Source: Deltaproteobacteria bacterium (lineage in GTDB: Bacteria > Bdellovibrionota_C > UBA2361 > J135). From it: DNA of 31,788 nt. A program made the translations under genes and the position numbers. Below the pieces are notes generated by a model. The model saw nothing but the letters and a program-made list of their open reading frames with translations. It was not told the origin of the DNA and searched no databases. The stretch spans positions 1 through 31,788 of the forward strand of contig JACKAH010000018.1 of assembly GCA_020635175.1 (NCBI GenBank), in the 5' to 3' direction. Numbering within the stretch: position 1 is the stretch's first letter; each line of letters begins with the position of its first letter. Of the stretch, positions 24,387 to 31,788 are shown piece after piece.

Positions 24387-25777
24387 CTTTCAACGAGTAG
24401 TCTGTAGGCTTGATACATTCCTAAAGCTTTAGCGATTGTCTCTTCATATTCATCTTTAGCGATCGAGTCATACACAATTCCACCGCCACTTTGAAATGTG
24501 AAAACATTATCTTTCACGATCCCTGTTCTAATGGCTACATTCCATTCTGCGCTGTTGTTTGTTCCGAACCATCCAATCGATCCTGTATAAACGCCCCTAG
24601 TAGTTTGCTCAAATTCAGAAATATACTTCATTGCCGCAACCTTTGGGCACCCAGTTACAGAACCGCAGGGAAAGAGTGCCTTTATTACGTCGACGATGCT
24701 TGTGTCGTGGCGTTGTTGGCAGGAGATGTCACTGACTAGGTGATGTACTTGAGCAAAAGATTCTACCCGCGCATGAGAAACAACTCGGACGCTTTCCATC
24801 TCAGCAATTTTGCCCATGTCGTTTCGAATTAAGTCGACGATCATTGATAACTCAGCTAAGTCTTTCTCGGAGCTTTTTAGCTCTGTAAGATTCTTTAAAT
24901 CTTCTCCTGGTTTATCTAAGCGTGGACGAGTTCCTTTGATCGGTGAGGAGGTAATCACTGTACGCTCTGATTTAAAAAAGCGCTCGGGTGAAGTTGATAT
25001 AACAGAAAAATCGTTAAAGTGTAGGTAGGCAGCATAGCCTACAGGAGATACTGTTCTTAGAGCCTGATATAAAAGTCTTGGATCCTTCTGGTATGGGAGT
25101 CTGAATTGCTGACTTAAATTTACTTGGTAAACATCTCCTGCTTTAATCAAATCCTTTATCTGGTCAACGGCTTGAGAGTAACTGGCTTTTGAAAAATTAG
25201 ATGCTTCTTCTAAGAGTTGGAGATCGAAATGCTCAATCTTATTGAGCTCCGGCATTTTAAATTCTTGGAGTTTTGTAAGATCTGAAATTTCCCAAATTGG
25301 TTTAGGAAGTTGGTCAAGTGAGAGCCTGTGCACCTTTGCGAGATTAGAGCTATGCTCAATCACTATGACGGTTCTATACAAGTACAAAATAGAATCAGGA
25401 ACTTTGTAAAGATCGCTTAGTGCTGGTGGAACATCTTCGAGACTATGTAATAGTTCATATCCAAGGTACCCTGAGGAGAACGGAATACTTTGATCTTCAG
25501 CAAACTCTGAGATGTATTCTATCGCTGGAGATAGCCAATCTTGAATTGCTTGCCAAGGATTTTCAAATTCAAATTTTTGCTCTGCGCTTTCTACATACGA
25601 GCTTGAGTTATCGCTACAGATTTTAGCAAGTGGTTCTAGAAAAACGATTGTCCTCGAGTCGCTAGAATCAAGGGTTGACTCTAAAAGCACAAAACCAGGA
25701 TTCTGACCATATGTTTGTAGTAAATTGGAGGTAAATTCATTTCTGTTATGCAGTTTAAGTTCTTCTGATTTGATCAT
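24383..25777 (-). CDS. pabB: Aminodeoxychorismate synthase component I (PabB)
   Basis: 464 residues, full length for PabB. With PabA it aminates chorismate to 4-amino-4-deoxychorismate for folate. The chorismate-binding domain has PIKGTRPR at 279-286, whose Lys281 is diagnostic of PabB rather than TrpE (which has Ala there). It also has DVYQVNLSQQFRLP, SPERFF, LIRNDMGKIA, HLVSDI, FPCGSVTGCPKVAAMKYISE, GVYTGSIGWFG and SGGGIVYDS. The ATG overlaps the pabA stop by four bases (ATGA), indicating coupling. No pabC is present. Confidence 0.93.
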   Translation of the reverse strand: MIKSEELKLHNRNEFTSNLLQTYGQNPGFVLLESTLDSSDSRTIVFLEPLAKICSDNSSSYVESAEQKFEFENPWQAIQDWLSPAIEYISEFAEDQSIPFSSGYLGYELLHSLEDVPPALSDLYKVPDSILYLYRTVIVIEHSSNLAKVHRLSLDQLPKPIWEISDLTKLQEFKMPELNKIEHFDLQLLEEASNFSKASYSQAVDQIKDLIKAGDVYQVNLSQQFRLPYQKDPRLLYQALRTVSPVGYAAYLHFNDFSVISTSPERFFKSERTVITSSPIKGTRPRLDKPGEDLKNLTELKSSEKDLAELSMIVDLIRNDMGKIAEMESVRVVSHARVESFAQVHHLVSDISCQQRHDTSIVDVIKALFPCGSVTGCPKVAAMKYISEFEQTTRGVYTGSIGWFGTNNSAEWNVAIRTGIVKDNVFTFQSGGGIVYDSIAKDEYEETIAKALGMYQAYRLLVES

Positions 25778-26361
25778 GAGAGCTCAATTTGATCTATAAA
25801 ATTTTCGATGATTTGATCTCCATGCTCAGTTAAAAATGACTCCGGATGAAACTGAATTCCCCAAACTTTGTCTGTGTTATGAGCAATCGCCATAATTTCA
25901 TCGTCATCAGTAGCTGCAGTAATTGTCCAATCATCAGATAGTGTTTCGCGATCTACAGCAAGTGAGTGATAGCGAGCAACTCTGAATGACTCAGGTATAT
26001 TTTTAAACAAAGCGTCTTTGCTATGTTTTACGATCGATGTTTTCCCATGCAGGACATGTTTTGCAGGAATTATATTAGCCTTGAGCATGTGAGCTAAAAG
26101 TTGATGACCTAAGCACACTCCTAAAATCGGTACTGTTCCCCAAAGTTGGTTTACAATCGCTCTGCAGTTTCCTGTATTGTCAGGATTGCCGGGGCCAGGA
26201 GATATGATTAAGGCGTTTGGTTTTATGATATGTATGTTATGTGGTTGCAGGACATTGTTGCGGATAACTTGGACAGCAATATTTTTGCTGGTCGCAAAGG
26301 GGAGCACCTGCTGATAGAGATTGTATGTAAATGAGTCGAAGTTATCGAGAATTAAAATCAT
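25774..26361 (-). CDS. pabA: Aminodeoxychorismate synthase component II, glutamine amidotransferase (PabA)
   Basis: 195 residues, typical class I amidotransferase subunit. It supplies ammonia from glutamine to PabB. The catalytic triad is visible: Cys83 in GVCLGHQ, His171 and Glu173 in QFHPES. The oxyanion loop SPGPGNPDNTG and HGKTS, the latter typical of PabA/TrpG, are also present. It may serve tryptophan synthesis too, as such subunits are sometimes shared; no trpE is in the window. The gene pair points away from oleA and shares a 148-base divergent promoter region with it. Confidence 0.93.
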   Translation of the reverse strand: MILILDNFDSFTYNLYQQVLPFATSKNIAVQVIRNNVLQPHNIHIIKPNALIISPGPGNPDNTGNCRAIVNQLWGTVPILGVCLGHQLLAHMLKANIIPAKHVLHGKTSIVKHSKDALFKNIPESFRVARYHSLAVDRETLSDDWTITAATDDDEIMAIAHNTDKVWGIQFHPESFLTEHGDQIIENFIDQIELS

Positions 26362-26393
26362 CTGCTAGTTATCTATCCTATATAGTTAGTTTT

Positions 26394-26422
26394 GCTCAAT
26401 CTTTCATGGTTTGCTTTAATTG
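26394..26422 (+). promoter_or_regulatory. Possible sigma-70 promoter for the ole cluster
   Basis: TTGCTC (26392-26397) and TTTAAT (about 26415-26420) are separated by 17 bases, each with a few departures from TTGACA/TATAAT. They lie roughly 90 bases upstream of oleA in the pabA-oleA divergent gap. Judged by eye only; coordinates are good to a few bases. Confidence 0.3.
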
Positions 26423-26509
26423 ACTCATTGCTTTAGGATGAGCGCTTCTCAAAGAATGCCAGTAATTTTGGCTAGTTGTCTAAGTAAATCTAACAGATTG
26501 TAGATAAAG

Positions 26510-27574
26510 ATGTATAGCTTTCAATTTCAAAACGTATATATCGAGTCGATGGCAGTAAATATGCCGCCAAACAAGGTAACGACTGCTGAGCTTATGGACA
26601 AAATTAAGCCAGTTTTGCGCCGCCTTTTTATTCCCATGGGGACATTTGAAAAACTTACGGGTGTCCAATCTAGATATTTTTGGGAGGAGGGTGTTACGCC
26701 AAGTCAGGTAGCTACAGTTGCTGCACACAAAGCTCTTGAGGATGCCTCTTTTGGAAAGGAGGAGCTTGGGGCACTTTTTAACTGTTCTATTACCCGTGAC
26801 TATTTTGAGCCGGCAACTGCTACGATTGTTCATAATGAATTAGGGCTCAGTGAACAGGCAATGACCTTTGACATTTCTAACGCATGTCTCGGTTTTATGA
26901 ATGGCATTATGATGATGTCAAATTTAATCGAAAGTGGAGTAATTAAAGCGGGCATTTTAGTTTCTGGTGAAACAATAGAAAGGCCCTTTAATTACTGCGT
27001 AAAGCATATTTTGCAGTCAGAAAAGCTTTCACGTTCAGAGTTAATAAAGCTTTTGCCTACCCTGACCCTTGGTTCTGGTTCAGTGTCTTACGTGCTATGT
27101 AATAAAGATTTAGCAAGTCCTTCTGCTCATAGAATTGTTGGCGGTGTTGCTCGCTCGGCTTCTCAACACCACGATCTTTGTGAAGGTAATGGTGATTACT
27201 ACGTGTTGCAGGAAGGTGAGATTGATCCTTTGATGTCTACAGAATCTAGTAAGATCGTTAGTTCTGCTGCTGAACTTGGTTCAAGAACTTGGCCTGAAGT
27301 TTCTGAAGTTTTAGGTTGGAGCAAAGAAGATGTTGATCATATCTTCTGCCATCAAGTCGGAAAGCAGGTGAATAAAGGCTTTTATAAGACTATGGGGCTT
27401 GATCAAGAGAAAGAATTCACTATCTATGAAAGGTATGGAAATTTAGCTTCTGCTGCACTACCATCTGCACTAGCTATCGGTTCCAAAGAAAAAGAGATGC
27501 ATAAAGGTGAGAAGGTGTTGATGACCGGCTTTGGAAGTGGTCTCAATTCTCTCTTCCTTGGCCTCGAATGGTAA
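26510..27574 (+). CDS. oleA: OleA, acyl-CoA head-to-head condensing thiolase
   Basis: 354 residues, OleA-sized. OleA condenses two long-chain acyl-CoAs without decarboxylation to a beta-keto acid. Thiolase-fold catalytic residues are present: Cys126 in ISNACLGFMNG, His281 in IFCHQVGKQ and Asn311 in ERYGNLASAALP. Glu100 in RDYFEPATA matches the catalytic base that distinguishes OleA from FabH. The order oleA-oleBC-oleD makes the call firm. Ribosome binding before ATG 26510 is weak (GTAGATAAAG). Confidence 0.94.
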   Translation: MYSFQFQNVYIESMAVNMPPNKVTTAELMDKIKPVLRRLFIPMGTFEKLTGVQSRYFWEEGVTPSQVATVAAHKALEDASFGKEELGALFNCSITRDYFEPATATIVHNELGLSEQAMTFDISNACLGFMNGIMMMSNLIESGVIKAGILVSGETIERPFNYCVKHILQSEKLSRSELIKLLPTLTLGSGSVSYVLCNKDLASPSAHRIVGGVARSASQHHDLCEGNGDYYVLQEGEIDPLMSTESSKIVSSAAELGSRTWPEVSEVLGWSKEDVDHIFCHQVGKQVNKGFYKTMGLDQEKEFTIYERYGNLASAALPSALAIGSKEKEMHKGEKVLMTGFGSGLNSLFLGLEW

Positions 27575-27578
27575 ATTG

Positions 27579-30173
27579 ATGATCAAAAAATTTCCTTACA
27601 CTGATCTACTACCGTATCAGTCACACTATCTCAATATTGATGGTTACCAGATGCACTACTTAGATGAGGGTAGTGGTCCAGTGGTCATCCTTGTGCATGG
27701 AAATCCTACTTGGTGTTTTTACTATCGACATCTTGTTGAAACACTAAGACATACACATCGTGTAATTGTTCCAGATCATATCGGTTGTGGCCTCTCAGAG
27801 CACCCTAAGCAGGTTCATTTTAGAGCGCAGGATAGGGTTCAGCATTTAGAAAAACTAATTGAGCATTTAGAGATTAAAAAGTTCTCGCTAGTTATGCACG
27901 ATTGGGGTGGTCCAATCGGAACCTTCTGTGCGTTAAACAATGTAGATGCGATTGAAAAACTTGTTTATCTAAATACAACGCTGACGGAAACGGAGAGCTT
28001 GCCGTTTTTTATTAAGATTGCTGCAAAACCATTAATTGGTAAATGGTTTACAAAGCATACGAAGCGATTTTTAAAACTTGCAACTGCTCCAGGTTTAGGT
28101 GTGATGCGCAAGTTAGATAAAAGAGTTCGCAAAGCCTATATTTACCCGTATAAAACAAGACAAGATAGAACTCCTATCTGGGATTTTGTTGATGACATTC
28201 CATTTTCACCCCGCCATCCGACATATGCGCATATGCAGTCAATTGGGGAGAGGATTCCCAGCTTGCACTCAAAGCCAGTACAGATAATTTGGGGTTTAAA
28301 AGATCCATGCTTTCACGCTGAGATGTTGTCTCAAGTTGTTAAGCTCTTTCCTGATGCAAGTGTGTTGGAGATTCCAGATGCTTCGCACCTTGTTGCTGAA
28401 GATGCACCGGAACTAGTTGGAACAACGGTCTTGAATTTTTTATTGAGAGACGATTCATCTGCCAGTAAGCAGGCTTCAGAGCAGGCTGGTGGTTCAGAAA
28501 AGCAAATTGGAACCGCTACATCGCTTTATGAACATTTTTTAAAAGTAGCAGATCAGAACCCATTAAATGATGCAGCGATAATACCGAGAGTCTGGGGATC
28601 TTCTGTTTCATATAAGTATATCAATTATAAGGATATGCGTGATCTGGTGCATCGATATCACCGTGGACTTTGTTCGCTGGGTCTTCGCACAGGAGATAAA
28701 GTTCTTTTTTTGGTCAAGCCAGGTATAGACTTTCTTGCTTTGGCTTATGCCGTAATGGCTGAAGGAGCAATTCCTATCTTTATTGATCCAGGAATTGAGA
28801 GAAAGCACCTGTTTCAATGCTTGCAGGATATACAACCTGACGTATTTATCGGATCACAAAAAGCTCACTTACTGAGGATTTTAAAGAAAGATCTGTTTAG
28901 TTCAGTTAGATTTCATATTACTGCAAATGATTGGGCAGTTACTGGAGGGCCAACCTTACAGTTCTTAAAGCGCTATTCTTCTCGGCCAGTACCTGAAACT
29001 AAGTATAACGAAATCGGAATGATTGGGTTTACCTCAGGAGCAACTGGTCTGCCTAAGGGGGTTGTCTTTACGCAAGAGATGCTATGCAAGCAGCTAGAGA
29101 TTTTTAGAGAGCAATTTAAGATAGAGCCTGGGCATAGAGATCTTCCGCTATTGCCAATTTTCTCCATTTATCAATTGGCCAATGGCGTAGCTAGTGTTTT
29201 TCCACCGATTGATCCAGCGCAACCCCTCTCTCTTGATCCATATAAGATTGTTAAAATTATCTCTGATTTAAAGATTAGCTATTCTTTTGGATCGCCAACA
29301 CTTTGGAAAAAAATATCAGAATACTGCGTTAGAATGCAGGTAAAACTTCCAACAGTTAAGAAAGTATTTATGGCAGGTGCTCCGGTCCCAGAAGATACTT
29401 TAAAATTGGTCAGATCAACTTTAGCAGATGGAGAAGCTTTTACTCCGTACGGAGCAACAGAGGCTTTGCCCACAACTCTTATTTCGGCAACAGAAATCAT
29501 ACAAACCGAGAAGCAACCCGCTAAGGGCGGTGAGCAGGGCACCTTAGTTGGAAAACCAGTCATGGGTGTTGAGGTAAAAATAATTGATCCAGTTGACGGA
29601 GTGATTGAAGAGATCGACGCAATTAATGAGTTGCAGCCATACAGAATTGGTGAGGTTATAGTTTCAGGACAAAACATAAGTCAATCATATCTTTATCGGG
29701 AAGATGCAACTCGTGCGAGTAAGATTTATGATGATGCTAAGATTTGGCATCGCATGGGTGATATGGGATACCTCGATAATCAAGGCAGGCTCTATTTTTG
29801 TGGACGTAAAGTGCACATGGTTAAATCTGCTGATAGGATTTTCTATAGCGTCCCTACTGAGAGAGTATTTTTGCAGCATGCCAAAGTAAACAGAGCTGCA
29901 TTGGTAGGCCTAGTTGATGGTAGTCCAGGAATTGTAATTGAACCTAAGCCTCAATATTGGCCTGAAACCCCTGAGGCGATTAATGCGTTTTTTGAAGAGT
30001 TACATCAGGTCGCAAAACAGGATAAGTTAACAAGCTCGATTGATAGATTTTATCTACATCAATCATTCCCTGTTGATAGACGCCATAATGCTAAAATTTA
30101 TAGAGACCAGCTAGCAAGCTGGGCTAATGAGCAAGATAAAGAGTCTACAAGTTACAGACAACATGCCTCGTAA
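27579..30173 (+). CDS. oleBC: OleBC fusion: beta-lactone decarboxylase joined to beta-lactone synthetase
   Basis: 864 residues from ATG 27579. Residues 1-290 are OleB, an alpha/beta hydrolase of the haloalkane dehalogenase type: oxyanion motif HGNPTW at 40-45, nucleophile Asp108 in MHDWGGP and His270 in DASHLVAEDAP. It turns a cis-beta-lactone into a cis-olefin and CO2. A 20-residue Ser/Ala/Gln-rich linker follows. Residues about 312-864 are OleC of the acyl-AMP ligase fold: TSGATGLPKG at 485-494, PYGATEALP, and HRMGDMGYLDNQGRLYFCGR. It uses ATP to close the beta-hydroxy acid to the lactone. A longer frame could open 48 bases earlier at a TTG inside oleA, but the OleB fold begins at MIKKFPYTD. 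The two activities are separate genes in many bacteria and fused in some. Confidence 0.93.
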   Translation: MIKKFPYTDLLPYQSHYLNIDGYQMHYLDEGSGPVVILVHGNPTWCFYYRHLVETLRHTHRVIVPDHIGCGLSEHPKQVHFRAQDRVQHLEKLIEHLEIKKFSLVMHDWGGPIGTFCALNNVDAIEKLVYLNTTLTETESLPFFIKIAAKPLIGKWFTKHTKRFLKLATAPGLGVMRKLDKRVRKAYIYPYKTRQDRTPIWDFVDDIPFSPRHPTYAHMQSIGERIPSLHSKPVQIIWGLKDPCFHAEMLSQVVKLFPDASVLEIPDASHLVAEDAPELVGTTVLNFLLRDDSSASKQASEQAGGSEKQIGTATSLYEHFLKVADQNPLNDAAIIPRVWGSSVSYKYINYKDMRDLVHRYHRGLCSLGLRTGDKVLFLVKPGIDFLALAYAVMAEGAIPIFIDPGIERKHLFQCLQDIQPDVFIGSQKAHLLRILKKDLFSSVRFHITANDWAVTGGPTLQFLKRYSSRPVPETKYNEIGMIGFTSGATGLPKGVVFTQEMLCKQLEIFREQFKIEPGHRDLPLLPIFSIYQLANGVASVFPPIDPAQPLSLDPYKIVKIISDLKISYSFGSPTLWKKISEYCVRMQVKLPTVKKVFMAGAPVPEDTLKLVRSTLADGEAFTPYGATEALPTTLISATEIIQTEKQPAKGGEQGTLVGKPVMGVEVKIIDPVDGVIEEIDAINELQPYRIGEVIVSGQNISQSYLYREDATRASKIYDDAKIWHRMGDMGYLDNQGRLYFCGRKVHMVKSADRIFYSVPTERVFLQHAKVNRAALVGLVDGSPGIVIEPKPQYWPETPEAINAFFEELHQVAKQDKLTSSIDRFYLHQSFPVDRRHNAKIYRDQLASWANEQDKESTSYRQHAS

Positions 30174-31149
30174 AGTAATTGTTACAGGGGGCGGAGGATT
30201 TGTTGGTAAAGCACTTTGCAAGCGCTTAATACAGCTTGGATTTGAGGTGCTGTCTTTGTCACGAGGAGATTACCCTGAATTGAGAAAAATTGGGATAAAG
30301 ACCGTTCAAGCAGATGTCTCAAGCCCTCTAGATAAAGATCTCTTTGACGATGTTGAGGCTGTGTTTCATACAGCAAGTAAGGTTGATATGTGGGGTCGAT
30401 ACCAAGATTTCTATCAGATTAATGTGCTTGGAACTCAGAATATTATTGATGCATGTCTTGCAGCAGGGGTTGATAAATTGATTTATACATCCTCTCCGAG
30501 CGTAATCGCTGATGGAAAGGATCATCGTGGGATAGATGAGAGCTACCCTTACCCTAAGAAACATGCTGCTTTTTACCCTGAGACAAAAGCAGAAGCAGAG
30601 CGAAGAGTTCTAGCAGCAAATAGTGAAAAATTTAAAACAATTGCTTTAAGACCACATCTTATTTTTGGTCCCGGAGATACTGGTCTTGGGCCAACAGTTA
30701 TTGAGCGTGCTCAAGCCGGCAAACTTATAATAATTGGTCCAGGAAAAAACTTAGTAGACTTTACCTATATTGATGATTGTGTTGAAGCACATTTAAATGC
30801 TTACCAGGCATTATCTGAGAAGCCTGAAGTTGTTAGTGGTAAGGCATACTTCGTTAGCCAAGGTGAACCGACTAAGATGTGGGAGTGGATCAATAAAGTC
30901 TTAAGTTTAAATGGACTATCTCCAGTCAAAAAATCAGTTCCATATAGCATCGCAATGTTGCTTTCCTCAGCAATTGAATTCTTTTCGAAGGTTATGCCAC
31001 TTAAGCTTAAGCCAACTTTAACGCCATTCTTAGTTTCACAGATGTCTTGTGATCATTATTTTAGTATTGAACGCGCGAAGCGAGATCTAGGCTACAAGCC
31101 GACCATCAGTATCGATGAAGGTCTCGAAAAAACCTATAAAGCTGCCTAG
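30163..31149 (+). CDS. oleD: OleD, NADPH-dependent 2-alkyl-3-ketoacid reductase
   Basis: 328 residues from ATG 30163. OleD reduces the OleA product to the beta-hydroxy acid used by OleC. It is a short-chain dehydrogenase/3-beta-HSD type: nucleotide-binding TGGGGFVG at 8-15, catalytic Ser in YTSSPSV (109-115), and Tyr138/Lys142 in YPETK. A start at ATG 30127 is in frame but would add 12 residues before the Rossmann strand and overlap oleBC by 47 bases; with 30163 the overlap is 11. No transcription terminator is obvious after it. Confidence 0.93.
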   Translation: MPRKVIVTGGGGFVGKALCKRLIQLGFEVLSLSRGDYPELRKIGIKTVQADVSSPLDKDLFDDVEAVFHTASKVDMWGRYQDFYQINVLGTQNIIDACLAAGVDKLIYTSSPSVIADGKDHRGIDESYPYPKKHAAFYPETKAEAERRVLAANSEKFKTIALRPHLIFGPGDTGLGPTVIERAQAGKLIIIGPGKNLVDFTYIDDCVEAHLNAYQALSEKPEVVSGKAYFVSQGEPTKMWEWINKVLSLNGLSPVKKSVPYSIAMLLSSAIEFFSKVMPLKLKPTLTPFLVSQMSCDHYFSIERAKRDLGYKPTISIDEGLEKTYKAA

Positions 31150-31187
31150 TTTACATAAGCATCTATCTAAGCCATAACTTAGTGCAT

Positions 31188-31234
31188 ATATGTTTGGAGT
31201 TTTGGATATTTTTGCATAAAAAGTAGTAATTTCA
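31188..31234 (+). promoter_or_regulatory. Possible promoter before the last gene
   Basis: TTGGAG and TAAAAA are separated by 17 T-rich bases in the 85-base gap after oleD. The boxes are loose matches to a sigma-70 promoter, and the predicted start would fall very close to ATG 31235, leaving almost no leader. Judged by eye only. Confidence 0.2.
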
Positions 31235-31788
31235 ATGAGTAGCCTCGTTACAGATTTAGCTAGTGGTCTGCCGTCAACACTTTTCACACCTCACCATCAA
31301 GATAGACATGATTCACATGAATTAGTGCTCGGTTTATCTCGCGCTGATTTACCTCCCACACATGAGGTAAAAGCAGGGTTGCTAGAAGTAGGGACGCATT
31401 CGCTTTATGAGCCACGAGAGATTGAGCCAGATCAGTTGCCTGATGCAATCTCTCGTATCAGAGATGGTAGATCTTTTGTACATATTGAAGGAGCTGTTGC
31501 AATTCAATATGTAGATCCTTCAGGTGGGGTTACGAAATTGAGTGGCAATGATCTAGCAATTGGAGAGGCGCATTTTCCGCTTTATTACGGAGATGTCGTG
31601 CGAAGACCTGATCAATGTTCAAGGGATAAGAATTCAGGAATTAGTTTTTTCTCATTATCAGAGTTAGCACATAATTCGCGTTATATTGATGGAGCGTGTC
31701 TTGGGATACGAATGGGTGATGAAGTCAAACTTCATCGTGCTCGTGTGCTTGAGAATAACGGAACTAGGACAGTTATAGTTCCAATCGC
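31235..31788 (+). CDS. Unrecognised gene, 3' end outside the window
   Basis: At least 184 codons are open to the right edge from ATG 31235, with an in-frame stop five codons upstream... so the start cannot be much earlier. Residues begin MSSLVTDLASGLPSTLFTPH. The middle (DGRSFVHIEGAVAIQYVDPS, then LSGNDLAIGEAHFPLYYGDVV) is beta-rich and could be a cupin- or cyclic-nucleotide-binding-like barrel, which I cannot confirm. There is no signal peptide or membrane segment in the visible part. The ribosome binding site is poor. It follows oleD by 85 bases on the same strand; a link to olefin synthesis is not shown. Confidence 0.65.
   Translation, partial: MSSLVTDLASGLPSTLFTPHHQDRHDSHELVLGLSRADLPPTHEVKAGLLEVGTHSLYEPREIEPDQLPDAISRIRDGRSFVHIEGAVAIQYVDPSGGVTKLSGNDLAIGEAHFPLYYGDVVRRPDQCSRDKNSGISFFSLSELAHNSRYIDGACLGIRMGDEVKLHRARVLENNGTRTVIVPI

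Noticed and set aside
24383..25777. Anthranilate synthase TrpE instead of PabB
   Set aside because: PIKGTRPR has the lysine typical of PabB; TrpE has PIAGT.
27531..27578. Extended OleBC start inside oleA
   Set aside because: It begins with TTG, reads through oleA codons out of frame, and adds residues before the natural OleB N-terminus.
1..31788. tRNA, rRNA, CRISPR, insertion sequence or phage genes
   Set aside because: No cloverleaf, repeat-spacer pattern, transposase, integrase or terminal repeats were recognised on reading the window.

Overview
The window looks like chromosomal DNA of a flagellated, A+T-rich Gram-negative bacterium. The evidence is a proteobacterial-type giant NAD-glutamate dehydrogenase, a sigma-54-driven flagellar regulatory cascade, an AmgK-like wall-sugar kinase, futalosine-type menaquinone genes and a long-chain olefin (Ole) cluster. 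This combination fits a deltaproteobacterial-grade lineage, but that is inference; no rRNA or tRNA gene is present to settle it. I see no insertion sequence, phage gene, CRISPR array or tRNA.

Layout: (1) 1-4187, minus strand: 5' part of a giant NAD-glutamate dehydrogenase gene that runs off the left edge. (2) 4188-4809: divergent regulatory region with a good sigma-54 -24/-12 element and a hairpin in the leader of the next gene. (3) 4810-15495, plus strand: flagellar block. It holds a sigma-54 activator without a receiver domain, an exported TPR protein, a soluble histidine kinase and a sigma-54 response regulator. These are followed by flgB-flgC-fliE-fliF-fliH-fliI-fliJ and a MotE-like gene. 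fliG is missing from its usual place between fliF and fliH. (4) 15504-15887, minus: fluoride channel crcB, preceded by a possible 21-codon leader peptide. (5) 16219-21101: menaquinone (futalosine-type) genes. They are a UbiX-like flavin prenyltransferase, a MqnC/MqnE-like protein with no radical-SAM cysteine motif, and a fusion of MqnA with a second cysteine-less MqnC/MqnE-like domain. A UbiA/MqnP-like prenyltransferase follows beyond an inverted doxX gene. (6) 21098-26361: single genes on alternating strands: a DUF2007-like protein, an AmgK-like kinase, an acyl desaturase, a small exported protein, and the pabA-pabB pair. (7) 26510-31149: oleA, a fused oleBC and oleD, a complete set for head-to-head condensation of fatty acyl-CoAs to olefins. 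(8) 31235 to the right edge: the start of an unrecognised gene.

The regulators at 4810-9111 very probably control the structural flagellar genes behind them. The menaquinone genes convert chorismate and prenyl donors towards menaquinone, and pabAB also draws on chorismate. The desaturase lies near the Ole genes and could shape their acyl substrates, but that link is only positional.

The most unusual content is the pair of MqnC/MqnE-related proteins that keep the C-terminal family signature but have lost the [4Fe-4S]-binding cysteines, one of them fused to MqnA. Also notable are the missing fliG, a sigma-54 element in front of a sigma-54 activator, and a run of convergent gene pairs whose stop codons abut or overlap.
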